A stretch of DNA of 64,000 nucleotides from Capsicum annuum (lineage: Eukaryota; Streptophyta; Magnoliopsida; Solanales; Solanaceae). The stretch lies in NCBI RefSeq assembly GCF_002878395.1, contig NC_061121.1, positions 46,483,180-46,547,179 of the forward strand, given 5' to 3'. The position numbers were made by a program, and so were the translations under genes. How positions within the stretch are numbered: the first letter of the stretch is position 1; each line of letters starts with the position of its first letter. The notes below the pieces were generated by a model that saw nothing but the letters and a program-made list of their open reading frames with translations, had not been told where the DNA came from and did not search any database. Shown here in pieces: positions 48,230 through 59,474 of the stretch.

Positions 48230-50662
48230 TGTAATGACCCGAGACTACCCCCTAATTGTTACACGGTGCTTAGGACTACAAGTGATTCCAAGCAAACCCG
48301 TATACTAGCATAACTCATGAGCAACTGAATAAAACCCATAAATCCAAAGAAAAATGCAGAAAATAAATTTATTCTGAACTTGATCAATACAAAACTACAT
48401 TAAGATGAATACAACTCTGCTTATACAAAACAAAACTAAAACTGAATACATCAACTATACTGACTGTCTATGAAATTTCTACTATACTGACTATAGATAG
48501 CTGGGACGCAACTCCAACTACCACTAATCAATACATATGAGTAAGAAAATAAAGTACATGAATAGCATCTAACTGAAGTCCCTGAAGTAGGAGGACTCAT
48601 CATCTGCGGGTCGGAATCTGCAACTATCTGATTATGATGTGCATGCTACAACTAGTACCTACATTATTAAACAATGTAACACATAGATATATATATGGAT
48701 CAGTACTTTTGGAATGTACTGAGCATGTAGGGGTGAATGCATAAGTAAAATCATATCTCAATGTTCATATAAACTTGTAAAATAATGCATGCTAAGTGTA
48801 AATAACTTACATTGGCTTGAATAACAGAAAGCTGAAAATCATAAATCTTGAGAAACAAAGCATATTATATAAATCTTATGAGGCATAACACTTCTGTCTA
48901 AAAGTTGTACTTTTACTTTTTCTGCTAGTGGAATAAGTAGGACTGAAGGCAAATCTATTTTCAAATCATTCAGTCTAAGTGTAAAAGGACTCACCTTTAT
49001 CATCTGTAAACTGAAAGCTAAAATCTCATAGCTAATGTCTTATGTAAAATAATATCTGAGTAAAATTGTGAGCCTTTACGCTTAGTTTTCAAAATCTATT
49101 CTTTTATTCTCTTTAGGACTTAGGTATTAAGGACTTTGGGAGGTTCTTCTAACCAACATAAACCATGAGAGCCTTCATGGAGTCCAACGTCTCATTCTCT
49201 TAAGGGGAAAACCTCACGTTGGGGAGAGGTGTCATACTCTTGCCAAGGAGTATAACCTTCTTTTAGTGATCACTGTCTTAGCCCACTATAGGAACTTAAT
49301 CTTAATCCTACGGTGACACGTAGTTTTGGGGAATGATACCTTGGAAACATTCCCAACTCAATGCTAAATACTACTTTGATTCTTTTGCTCAAATCTTTAG
49401 GAATTCCACCTGAAAATAGTACAAGGGTTAGAAAGAAAACCAATTATGCTTCTCTTCTTTAAATCTAAAACTGTATGAACAATGTGAATTCCTTAACTTA
49501 GCTTAGGATCAAAAGATCAAGTTACTTTATTAAATCTTGGTAAAAAAAATTCATAAGAGAGGATCAAAATCATGATCTTATTGAGATATCTATACTTCAA
49601 AATTAGGGCTTTAAAACCCATGCTTTAAACTCATGCAAACTCATAGAAAAATGTCATGCTCAATATAATTCTTGAAATACTTCAAAAATATCCAAATTAA
49701 TGAAATCAAACTCACAATATTATGCTTAAAAACTTAATTGAAGATCTGTAAAATCATATCACATGCATAAAGATATAAAAATAGACATCCAATTCAACAT
49801 TTAAGTCACTTGTAACATCATAATCTTCAAACAATGATAATTAGGTATGAACCATAATTTGCAAACTATGAAATCTTAAATAAATATTATGTTTTGGGTA
49901 CAAGGATGAAAGGGTATCCTTTTTTATAAACCCCACATACCTTAATGGCGATGAAATGGTTGAAAGATTGGACCTTCAAGCTTGATTGTGCAACCCTAGT
50001 TATTTCTCCTCTTGTGTTCTTAGATGATGAGGTTATGACGTTAATAGGGTTAAAATGTTTTTAGGATCTACAAATCTTGTGTATTTATGTTTAGGGACAT
50101 TTAAGAAAGGTCAAATGACTTAGTTGCCCTCAAAATAACTCAAAAATAAAATGCCTAGGTCGTTGTGCCATGGGGTTTGCATGCTATGGCAAACTTTATG
50201 AATTGCGTCGTACTACCTATGGAAAACTTTAAGGTTTTCATTTCATTGCCTATGGCAAACCCTTTCCAGTGAACGTTTGCGATTGTTAGGCAACGCACAT
50301 CCCTTTGGAAAGCCATAAATTTTTACTCAAGTGTTGAATTAAGGTAAAATTGGTATTGTTGGACACCTAATTTGATTATCTATAATTTGATGCATCTTGA
50401 GATAAAAAATTCCATGTACATCAAAAGTTATACTCATTCAAAGTATACCCTTGTAGAATCGAATACCAAACTTTTGACGAATCGAAGGTTCTTAGCTGAA
50501 CTTTGTTCTAAGTGATTCCTGTGACCATTTTCACCTCGAAATCACTTCACATACTAGAATAAAGATCATGAAACTTATATTCACATGGGAATCATTTGTA
50601 TTAGGGCTTATATCCATAAGAACAATGGTTGGAATTCTATCATAAAAATACGAGGTGTTACA
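48230..50662 (-). mobile_element. 5' LTR of the LARD
   Basis: In plus sense TGTAATGACCCGAG...GAGGTGTTACA, aligned end to end with 42060-44464. It contains the perfect hairpin (48700-48722) and the landmark module (around 49350). Confidence 0.9.
48700..48722 (-). promoter_or_regulatory. Shared LTR hairpin (copy 5, perfect)
   Basis: Identical in arms and loop to the copy at 42529-42551 in the partner LTR. Confidence 0.55.
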
Positions 50663-50667
50663 CATAG
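50663..50667 (+). repeat. Target-site duplication, right (CATAG)
   Basis: Five bases directly after the LTR end, identical to 42055-42059. Confidence 0.9.
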
Positions 50668-53030
50668 TCTCTTAAAATAAGCTACACAAGTCAAAAGGTC
50701 CTTGATTAATGGGTAATTGAACCAGTCTTTGGGGACATCCATAAATACCATTCTTGAGAATAAAATGATTTGGTGTGTTTCTCGATTCACTTTGTTTTTT
50801 TAAGATCCCCATTTTTGTGCATTGATCCTTTCATCCATAGAAAATTTATTAGTTTTGGGTGAAACTACTCTGTGTTGACCTCCTTCCATCATTGGTTTAT
50901 TTCTTTCCATCTCTCAAGTGCTCTATCATATTTGGACTTCTTCCCTAACTCTCTGTTAAAATAAATGTAAGTCAAAAGTAGACTAGTAGAAAACATGTAT
51001 ATATTTTCAAAATAGTTTGGATTTTGAAAAGTTGGGTTTTGAGAAACTTGTGTAAAAGCTTTTAGAAAATCTTTGTCAGGCATGTCATGTGATAGCTCAA
51101 GAAACACCATTCGTTTGAGGCCGACTATGTCTGACATCCAATGGGGGATTGTTGGATAATCTTTGTCATTGCTGGGGAGTTCTACAAAATAGTTTTGTAA
51201 AGTTTTGTCATCGCTAGAGATTTAGTCCATCTTGAATCTGTTGTAGCTGGTGATTTATAAAGTTTGGATTTGACCTCCTAGTGCTAGGAAATTTGAAATC
51301 ATTCTAGTATGTTAGTAGAAATTTTAAGGACCTTCTCAAAATTTCTGCCCTAGTTTTATACTGTTTGAGATGAAATCGTCTTACGAAAGACTCGATACTT
51401 TCTCTCAAAGTCCTTGTTGGTATTCATTCTTTCTGCCATAATATGATCTTCTTCGTTTGAATTTTTGATATTCCTCCTCAAAAAATTTTCCCCAGTTTTC
51501 ATTTCCTGTGGTGATATGATCGAGTTGTTGGGGTGACTACATATCCCATTAAAGTAGGAATTATATCAAATATAGTTCAGGAACTATGATAGGGAGATAC
51601 AAAATTTAAAGGGCTGACTGACGCTGATATAGTCTGCCTATATTTCTCATTCTTGAGAACTTCGGTCCGACGTAATTCATACAAAAAGAAAAAGGTAAAT
51701 TGTCTTATGGGATTTACCAAAGCCAACATAGGTTGTCTATGTATTTCTTGGAAATTTAGGTCAAACGTAGTTCGTACATAAAAGGGAATGGAATTTTAAG
51801 CTATGTTAAAACATGAAATGGTTACTTCATAAAAACATGCTATTATAAGGAAAGTGATATATGGAAAAGACCATCTCCATATGTGGTATCTGTTCAAGGT
51901 TAATTGGATGATATACTCTTATCCATCCCACTCGAATAGAATTAAGGTTTCTCAAAATAACACTATATGGATGACGTGATGCTTTCATTGTGTTTGTATT
52001 GATGGAAGAAAAGATCAGTTGTCCACTTCCCTTTGAGAAAATTGATAAGATTCTACTTCGTTGTTATCAATCGTGTTTTCCTTAACTTTGTCATTGTATC
52101 CCTAGTTAACCACCTCAGTTTTTTCTAGGTTAGTCTTTTCTTGATTCTCGAACTCTTTGGTTCTTTCGGTGGGTGTTCTAGGACCTTTATCTCCCATTCA
52201 TCATTATCTCACTTGATTTGTTCATTTTGCACTTGACATGACATTATATTTGAAGGTCTTAGATGTTTCTTACTTTTTCTAAAAACAAGGAAAGCTTGAT
52301 AATATCAATTAGATAACAAAATAAGCAAAAAATAACTTTGTAATAGGGGAGGGTTTTGTTGAATTTGAGAAAATATTTACAAATTTTGGCATTGTCATTT
52401 TGGAAAGAATAAAAAGAGAAAGAAAATAAATGTAAAGGGTGGGTATCGGGCCTCGTCTGTACTACCGCTAATTTTGTAGAATATTAAATTCCATCTTTCC
52501 ATTCTTCCTATTGACCAAAGAGTAATAAGTAGAGTGGAAGTCAATTTGAACAACTTTTTCTCTAGTTCATCTTTCTTAACTATATCTATTTTAGGGAACT
52601 CTTCCATGGTAGCATTACACTAATTGATTCATTATTCCATCCACGAGAGCATCACTTATAGATTTGGAATGACTGGTAGAGTTTAGGTAGTTTTTGAGAC
52701 AAATATTGATATTTTTTCTTTATTTTCTTTCGTCCTCTTCACTTGGAACATACTCTATCCCATGCTTGAAAGCATTTTTGGAATTGAAATAGGAAGAATA
52801 ATTTTGTCTAAAATATTTCTAAGGCTGTGTCTAGGTGTAAAGTGCTTTTTAACATAACGTCAACCAACATCTTGTAGAAAAGGCATTGAATTATGAGTAA
52901 TTGGTTCTCTCTCACCGGTGTTCACAATCTCCACTGTGTAAAAGTCACTTCCTCTTGAGGTATCTTCAATCTCGGGGATGCACCAGTTTGGCTGGCTTAA
53001 GTAGTTCCTTTTAACGTTGATGACTATTTT
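50668..53030 (-). other. Decayed Tat/Ogre-like sequence, unrecognised ORF inside
   Basis: This lies downstream (minus) of the Tat-like protease remnant, where RT would be expected, but no RT, RNase H or integrase motif is readable. An 82-codon minus ORF at 51137-50889 (MSDIVGLKRMVFLELSHDMP, ending YDRALERWKEINQ) is hydrophilic with a hydrophobic middle; I do not recognise it. A second (52607-52395) is lysine/leucine-rich and equally anonymous. Two copies of the TGCCTATATTTCTC/GTAGTTC motif lie at 51632-51679 and 51731-51773. Confidence 0.4.
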
Positions 53031-53039
53031 TTGGGTCTA

Positions 53040-53140
53040 TCTTTACAAACTTTAATAATTAGTGCAATGTTGAAGGAAAGGCCCCTGTTGCATTAATCCA
53101 AGGTCCTCTTAAGAGCATATTATATCTTGCCATGTTATTA
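53040..53140 (-). pseudogene. Tat/Ogre-like aspartic protease C-terminal fragment
   Basis: The minus strand reads ARYNMLLRGPWINATGAFPS, then TLH and LLKF. The YN-LL-GRPWIH-GAVPSTLH block is the conserved end of protease in Tat/Ogre Ty3/gypsy elements. Arg-Gly order and other residues are altered and stops surround it. The rest of the protease is not readable. Confidence 0.65.
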
Positions 53141-53286
53141 ATTATTTAACTTGGAATTTTTAAGGACCTATCTAAAAGTATAGCTTGACTTCCCTAATAG
53201 CATCTTTCTGACCATAGAAAGTTCCCATATTGGTTTTTCTTTGATATATTTTTCTTAAATCATAATTGAAGTCAGTCTAAGTATTT

Positions 53287-53404
53287 AGGACAAGCATTCA
53301 TACCTGATCTATAATCAGTTAACACCTTGTTAATCATCTTTTCATAGGACAAGCATTCATACCTGATCTATCATCAATTAACGCCTTGTTAATCATCTTG
53401 TCCT
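53287..53404. repeat. 59-bp imperfect tandem duplication
   Basis: AGGACAAGCATTCATACCTG begins at 53287 and again at 53346. The units differ at a few positions. It lies between the gag and protease fragments. Confidence 0.9.
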
Positions 53405-54163
53405 AGCATCTGATATTGATATGTTACACCCTATTTACATAATTCTCTGGATGGTCAACTCGCCATCACTGGAGATCATTTAATAATTCTCTACGGGCAT
53501 ATAGGCTATATTAAAAACTTTTATTAGATCCTATTTATGATACTAGGAGCTCATAGAAATCTGAGTTGGGTTTTTTTGCAAGTGTTTCTCAGCAGAATAC
53601 TCTTTATAATGCATACTTCTCAGAATTATTCACCTTCATCTTCAGTAATAGGTAATTATTGCACACTCTTCTTGTAGGTATCATTGCCAGCTCTTTAGGA
53701 GAGTAACCCTTTTTAGATTTAGTCATTTTATGTGTGGCATCGATTTATACCACAAATTTCATCTCCATGGGTGTTATTTTAGATGATGTGGTGTCATTAG
53801 TATAGAAAACTAAGTCATTTTTCCAATATTTAAGGTAGCCACAATTTTTTCTATATTATTTGTTTCCTTAGGACTCGCAGACACCATATACTTGCTTACT
53901 AGCAATTCTTTATTTGTTTTTATTACCTTGATAACAACTCTGCCATAATTTGGGAGCATGTTAATAGTAATATTTGGTGGTGTTTTCTGAAGTGAGATAA
54001 CCTTCTAATTGATCATGTCTTGTATCATATGCTTTAGATTAACATATTCTTCAATATCATCCTCAATGCCTCTAGTGATAAACATAATATCGATCATCTT
54101 TGAAAGACATAGAATTGGTGTTACCTATCTTGGGTGGAATAGACTTGATGATCCCCACCAACT

Positions 54164-54930
54164 TCAATCTTTCAGTAAAGGTAGTGAAATTCCTAGAACA
54201 TTCTTTCCAAATTTTAGCCATGGATAATTATGGCTTTTCTGGTAGACACGATGAGGGATTGGATGAAACCGTTTATTAACTGGAGCCCTTCGACAAACTT
54301 TGGAGTTTTGGGGGTTAATATTTATAAATAGGTTGATAATTTGGTAAGGGAGCTTGGTAATTTGGTTGATTGACTGAGCAATTTGGTTGTGGATCAAGGG
54401 GTCTAGATCGGGTACATAAAATAGATTTAGGCTTTTGAAGGGCAAAAAAGTAGGTTGATGATGATGGTATTTTTTACGCAATATAACATTTTGGTAAATT
54501 AAATATTGGATCTTGTTCTTCAAATTAAAGCAGTCTTCTGTATTATATCCAATACCTCCTAAATGGTAAGCACGATGTCGGTTAAATTTATAACATCTTG
54601 TACAAGTGTTGATAACTATCGGGTTGACTGTTTGGATTAGCCCAACTACTTGCAGTCTTTCAAGAAATTGTGTTTGAATTTTGTCTAAAGGGATAAAAAC
54701 TCAAGGAAAGAGATTTTACTTTGGTATATCGATGAATCCATTTGGAGATATACTAGTAGATTTAGACAGGAAGGGTTTGAAATATAAAGATTTCCTTGGA
54801 GGTGTTGGATCTTGGAGGTATTTGATAATTTGGAGGTGGAGTTTGGTAATTTTATGAAGGACTTGGATATTTGGTTTGGACATAAAATATTGGATATGAG
54901 TTTTGTAGAGATGGAGACCCAGTATCATCC
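54164..54930 (-). pseudogene. Tat/Ogre-like gag C-terminal region
   Basis: From 54928 down the minus strand reads a proline-rich linker (DPTPPRKSLYFKPF), then HRAYHLGGIGYNTEDCFNLK and NKIQYLIYQNVI at about 54610-54470. The H-x-GG-x-G-x-TEDC-x-LK-x-KIQ-LI block is the modified zinc-knuckle region of Tat/Ogre Gag; the first Cys of the usual CAYH is lost. The 119-codon ORF 54523-54164 continues it with proline-rich sequence. The N-terminal capsid part is not readable. Gag would form the virus-like particle. Confidence 0.75.
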
Positions 54931-56148
54931 AAGATCAGAGTGTTAGCCGAAATGGTAAAACTACCTATACTTTTTTCTCGTTGTGATCTTTCTTAGATTT
55001 CTTCTAATTTCCTAGCCAATTCCTCTATTCCTTCACTTTGTGTGATATCAATCAGAGCGTGTCTAGTTATTTTTGCCTTTCCCACAATGAAGCAATGGTT
55101 AAGAGAGAAATCTTTATTTAGTTTTGATCTAGTGAAGTAGGGATGTCTCACCATTTTACATAGCACGAAGTAGTTTCTGTTACCTGTAAAGTAAAATAGC
55201 TAAAAGGAAACATATTATTCTTGATTAGTAATAAACAACGCAAGATAATAAAAGTTTAAGAAAACACATAAATTCATTTCTCACCGTAGATGATTGATCC
55301 ATATGGTAATGATGACTCAGGCATTTCAATGAATAAGATTTTTCCCACTGATTTGGCTAAGTGAATTTTATTGGGAAAGCTTGACCTTTTTTCTTCTATC
55401 ATTATGTATTCTTTTATCAAATTGAGGGATAATAGAGTTTTTGGCGATAGAGGCCAGAAAAAAGGCTGCCTACGCATCTCATGAAAGAGAAATTAGGCCC
55501 AAGTAGTCCGAATAAGTTGTAAACGAGATTGTTTCATTTTATGTTATTCATTAGAAAATAGCTAGTGGTATTATAGACTTTTTTGTAAAACTTCAGAAGA
55601 CTTAGATATTTTGGTCGTACTTTAGTGTAATGGATGTATAAGTCTGCCTAAAAGGGCTCTATGAAAACTGGAATTAGATCAAGTCAACTTTAATTCAAAT
55701 CAACATAGCATGTATAAGCACATAAAATAGTTATATCACACAAGCATATTGTAATAAGTGTGCATCATAATTGGGTGACCCTTTTGAGCCAAGGATTGGC
55801 CTAATGAGTTTTGAAAGTATATGCCTTTAAAATAAATCCATTATCCCCAAAAAAATCACTTAGATATATCATAAAGTGCATAAATGCATACAAATTAACC
55901 AACGTGGGATACAATTTTTTGAGAAAAATGAAACTAAAATGCGAGAAAATAGTGCCACACAGTGGATATCAATAGAAAACACTAGAATTTGGATGATCCC
56001 TCCTTGGCCTTTACCCTCTTAGCTACGTCCACTTCATGCCATATGTGATATTGATTGTTGATCAGGTGTCTTCCACATAGTTGTAACTTCCCAATCAATT
56101 GGGCAAATATCATATATGCATCATGGGGATTTTCTTGACTTTTGTACT
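54931..56148. other. Decayed sequence upstream of the Tat-like gag
   Basis: A minus ORF at 55477-55274 (67 codons, starting MRRQPFFWPL) shows no domain. At 55464-55510 is the GGCTGCCTACGCATCTC...AATTAGG...GTAGTCC motif. The rest is A/T-rich with no recognisable gene. No LTR or PBS for the Tat-like element is identified. The right side is cut by the LTR at 56149. Confidence 0.4.
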
Positions 56149-56462
56149 TGTAATACCTCGTATTTCCCTAGCTTAAATTAACTCTCAGTTCATGAGTTAT
56201 CTAATATAAAAATTTTGAAATGCTAATTATTTTTTAGTTCAGAGCCTTCCATTGTGTAGGAAGTTGAATTAGCTTTCAAACGATATAAAATTTGCCTAAT
56301 TCCGATAACTGGGTAAAAAATTATGGCTATTTTAAGTTTCAGTCGTTAAACACTATAATTCAGGCCAGTAGCGTGTCGTGGAGTAAGCCAAAATGGCAAT
56401 TGTCACTATTACAGTGCATCGTACCACCATCCACATTCCCAGTTGTCATTTTCTAGTGGCTT

Positions 56463-56486
56463 GGCGCGATAGCAGTGCATCGCGCC
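56463..56486. repeat. Inverted repeat in LTR U3
   Basis: GGCGCGAT and ATCGCGCC form perfect 8-base arms around AGCAGTGC. A partly similar ACAGTGCATCG occurs about 60 bases upstream. Confidence 0.75.
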
Positions 56487-58165
56487 AGGGGCCAAAATTG
56501 GGTTTTTAGTGATGAAAATTAAAAATGTTTCAGGAGTAATATGGTCTTTTTCCATGACCCGGATCAACATTAAGCACAAAAGTATGCCTTAAATACCTTA
56601 TTATATCATTATTCACTCACTTTTCTCAAGATTTAAAACATTCTCTCTCAAAGAGGCAAAAACGATAGTTCAAGAAATCAAGGTCAATTCTCAAGAAATC
56701 TTCCAATAACCTTCAAGAAAGAATCTTCTAATGTATGTTAGGTGTTCATCTATGGGTTCCTTTCACCCATAGAGTCCACGAATCCATTTTTAAAACTACA
56801 AGATTATTGAATTATGAACTTTCATGTTTGAATTAGATTGAATTCATGTTCATGATATTAGTTGGGTTTCAATCCATGATTTAAGTTCAAGTTTCATGAA
56901 ATTGAATAGCATGTGTGATGAATATGTGATTATCTTGATAAACATTTGAATTACAAAGTGATTAATACATCTATGATGTTAATTTGGTTTTCAATCCATT
57001 ATCAAGATAAGATTCATGAAAATAGAATAGTATTTAGGGGGAATTATATGAATTGCATGTTGAACTTATGAACTTGCAAGTTTGGGCATTGTAGTTTCCA
57101 TGTTTATATGTTATCCATGATTATGTGTGTTAGCTGTGCTCCCCAAGTGTTTGATAGAATGTACATGTGAATTAAATAATGCAATCATGACATGCTAGTA
57201 TATGTACAAGCTTATGCCTTACAAGTGTTTGATGAAATGTCTCTATGAATGAATTATGACAAGTGAACATTGTTATGATTTTCAAGATCATATTATGTCT
57301 TATTTTCATGCTATCGAGTCCTGGGGGCATTTAATACCCGACATCTAGTTGTTTACCTAGCGCTAGTGTCAGTTACAGAATAGTATCAGTCATGTCACAA
57401 TTATTAGAATTCAGTCAGCTACAGAATTCAATAGAACTCAGTCAGTTACAGAACTTAGGAAAACTCAAAAAACTCAGTATTAGTCCAGTCCAGTTCCGTA
57501 TACTTAGTTTAGTGTCTTTTAGTTGGGAGTAGGATTTAGCACCAGTGAGTGCAGGCATGATAGCTTCCCCATTAGAGAGGCAGAGTCATTAGTAGCAGTC
57601 CCTATACTCCAAAAATGCATATCCAAAGCAGGATGAGGAGTCACCCATCATACTAGGCTTGAATACCTCCCAGGGGTCACCCGTTAGATTAGGTTTGGCT
57701 CCGCCCAGGTGTCACTCATCAGTTAGGCTTAGTATCCTAGTTTTCTAGTGTTAGTACCCATGGCACAGTATTATCACCCTTCCAAATAAGGTCATAGGTT
57801 AGACCTCTATCAGCTCAGATTTGGGGTATGTCGATTAGATGATTACCTCCCACACTTTCAGTTTTAGCCTTCAGTTTAAAATTTAATTCATTTTACATAA
57901 TCAGGACTGTCAGACACACTCAATCAGTATTAGTAAATTAGTTATCAGTAACTTCAGATATCAGTTACACAATTATTAAAACTCATTATTCAGCTTCAGA
58001 AAAGCTCAGTTATAGTATACACGTATGTGCACAGTATTACATACTTAGTATTTATAGTAGTTTTAGTTATCCATGTACTCCCATATTCAGTTACTCTATA
58101 TCATTTAGTCAATTATTATTTATGCATATGAACCCTTGCATTCAGCCTTACCTCATTTAGCATGC

Positions 58166-58184
58166 CAGTACATTCCACGTACTG
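58166..58184 (+). promoter_or_regulatory. Shared LTR hairpin (copy 6)
   Basis: Arms CAGTAC and GTACTG flank ATTCCAC, about 450 bases before the LTR end. Confidence 0.5.
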
Positions 58185-58638
58185 ACCGCATACTCTTTCT
58201 TTGCGCTATGATGTCTCATATCATAGGTTCAGACGCTCAGGTTCCTGATCGTGCTTAGACAGATCCATTTAGCAGTTCCAGATTTAGTAGTGAGTCCTCA
58301 TTTATTGAGGGAATACTTTATTTCAGTATTTGAATTTATCAGTAGTCAGAGTTAGTTGGGGGCTCATCCCATCAACTCCATATTTAGACAGTTTAGTTAA
58401 AGGCTTTCAAACTAGACTAGTTCAGACAATATTTCAATTTTTAGATGTTTTTTACAGATGTTACATTTTTTAGTATTTCATATTTTGAACCTTATGGTAT
58501 TTCAGCCTATTTTCTGCATTTATTTCAGTATTACTATTCAGTGTTCATAGCAGATATCAGTCATGGATTAGCTTGTGGTCCTTCGGGGTCGTAAGCACCG
58601 TGTGGTATCCAGGGTATACTCTCGAGGTGTTATAAACT

Positions 58639-58650
58639 TAGTATTAGAGC
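58639..58650 (+). other. Primer-binding site, initiator-Met tRNA type
   Basis: TAGTATTAGAGC, two changes from TGGTATCAGAGC, four bases past the LTR end. Confidence 0.8.
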
Positions 58651-58651
58651 C

Positions 58652-58857
58652 TAAGTTTCAATAAAGTCCTAGGTATTCTGAAATTTGTATCAAGTAGAGT
58701 CTTGTGCATGGGTGTGTAGCACGACAGACTTATGGGCAAGAGGCTATGAGATGTTTTAGGAAAAGTTTCCCTTCTTTTAGTATTCATGTCATGCGAGTGA
58801 TCATTATCTCAAGTAAAACTCTCTGTCTAATCGTTCTCTCTTTTTCATTTACAGAAC
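58652..58857 (+). other. 5' leader with shared motif
   Basis: At 58736-58780 it has GCAAGAGGCTATGAGATG then TAGGAAAAGTTTCCCTTC. The leader ends at the gag start. ORF 58704-58919 overlaps it in another frame and is not a gene. Confidence 0.6.
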
Positions 58858-59470
58858 ATGCCTCCAAAAAGACAAACGAAAGGAGAACAAGAAATCAGCC
58901 AGCCCCTCCACCCATTTAGGAAGATCCCCTGAATAAGCACGTCTCCCATACAGAATTTAAAACTGTATTCACCACTTTAGCCAATTCAGTAGTTGCCCAG
59001 AACAATCTATAGGTTGTTGTCCTATCTAGGCTTTGGGTTCATACTCAGTAGAGCAAGGGGAGAAGCATAGGAAGAAAGATAAAAAGAATAAAAGAGTTAG
59101 AACAAGCGGTTTTAGGACAAGGTCAGAGGGTGGTAATCAGTTTCAGTTCTATCAGAAATTCTTAGCCCTAAATCCTTATGTAAATAGTGCTCCAGTGCTA
59201 AAGTTTATAAATGACAATTGAGATGGAGCACCAGGCTCTAAGTCACAAGGTAGTGAGAAGGGTGTTAGTACTAATCTGCTTTGCGGAGAATATGGTAAGA
59301 ACCATAAGACAGTGTATAGAGCTGGCAGTGATATTTGTTTTGGATGTGGCAAGCCAGGCCATAGATTCAGAGATTGTCCTCAGTCAGGTTCACAAGGTTA
59401 CTACAATCATTCTTCAGCTCAGTTCGGTCGCCCAAATCAGCAGGGTGTCACTTCTAGTGCCACCAGTGGG
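58858..59470 (+). pseudogene. Chromovirus gag with capsid core deleted
   Basis: The start MPPKRQTKGEQEISQ is a typical chromovirus Gag start, ending at a stop after about 23 codons. From about 59040 the basic linker appears (EKHRKKDKKNKRVRTSGF, EGGNQFQFYQKF), then a complete CCHC zinc knuckle CFGCGKPGHRFRDC at about 59337-59378. The roughly 200-residue Gag capsid core that should lie between is missing, so a deletion joins N-terminus and linker near 59030. Frames shift at about 59220. Zinc-knuckle residues are all intact. Confidence 0.85.
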
Positions 59471-59474
59471 TAAC

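Larger units (their letters stand above)
42060..50662 (-). mobile_element. Complete non-coding LTR retrotransposon (LARD-type), 8.6 kb
   Basis: This element has two LTRs of 2405 and 2433 bases, a PBS (48214-48225, minus), a polypurine tract (44465-44479, minus) and a perfect CATAG target duplication, giving a minus orientation. Its 3.77-kb internal part has stops in all frames and no gag or pol. Long LTRs with a non-coding but structured interior define LARDs, which move only with enzymes from coding relatives. The LTRs differ by roughly ten bases in the first 130 by eye and look closer elsewhere, so the insertion is not very recent. It lies inside the Tat/Ogre-like sequence. LTR sequence groups it with the chromoviruses at 8349 and 56149. 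Confidence 0.9.
56149..58634 (+). mobile_element. 5' LTR of the 56.1-62.3 kb chromovirus
   Basis: It begins TGTAATACCTCG and ends ...CGAGGTGTTATA (CA mutated to TA) directly before a PBS, 2486 bases. It carries the U3 palindrome (56463-56486), landmark module (57520-57560) and hairpin (58166-58184). The minus LTR at 15005-16165 is its nearest relative here. No second LTR of this element is present downstream. Confidence 0.85.

Noticed and set aside
51137..53030. Endogenous pararetrovirus
   Set aside because: No movement protein, coat zinc finger or RT motif is readable; the nearby gag and protease fragments fit Tat/Ogre better.
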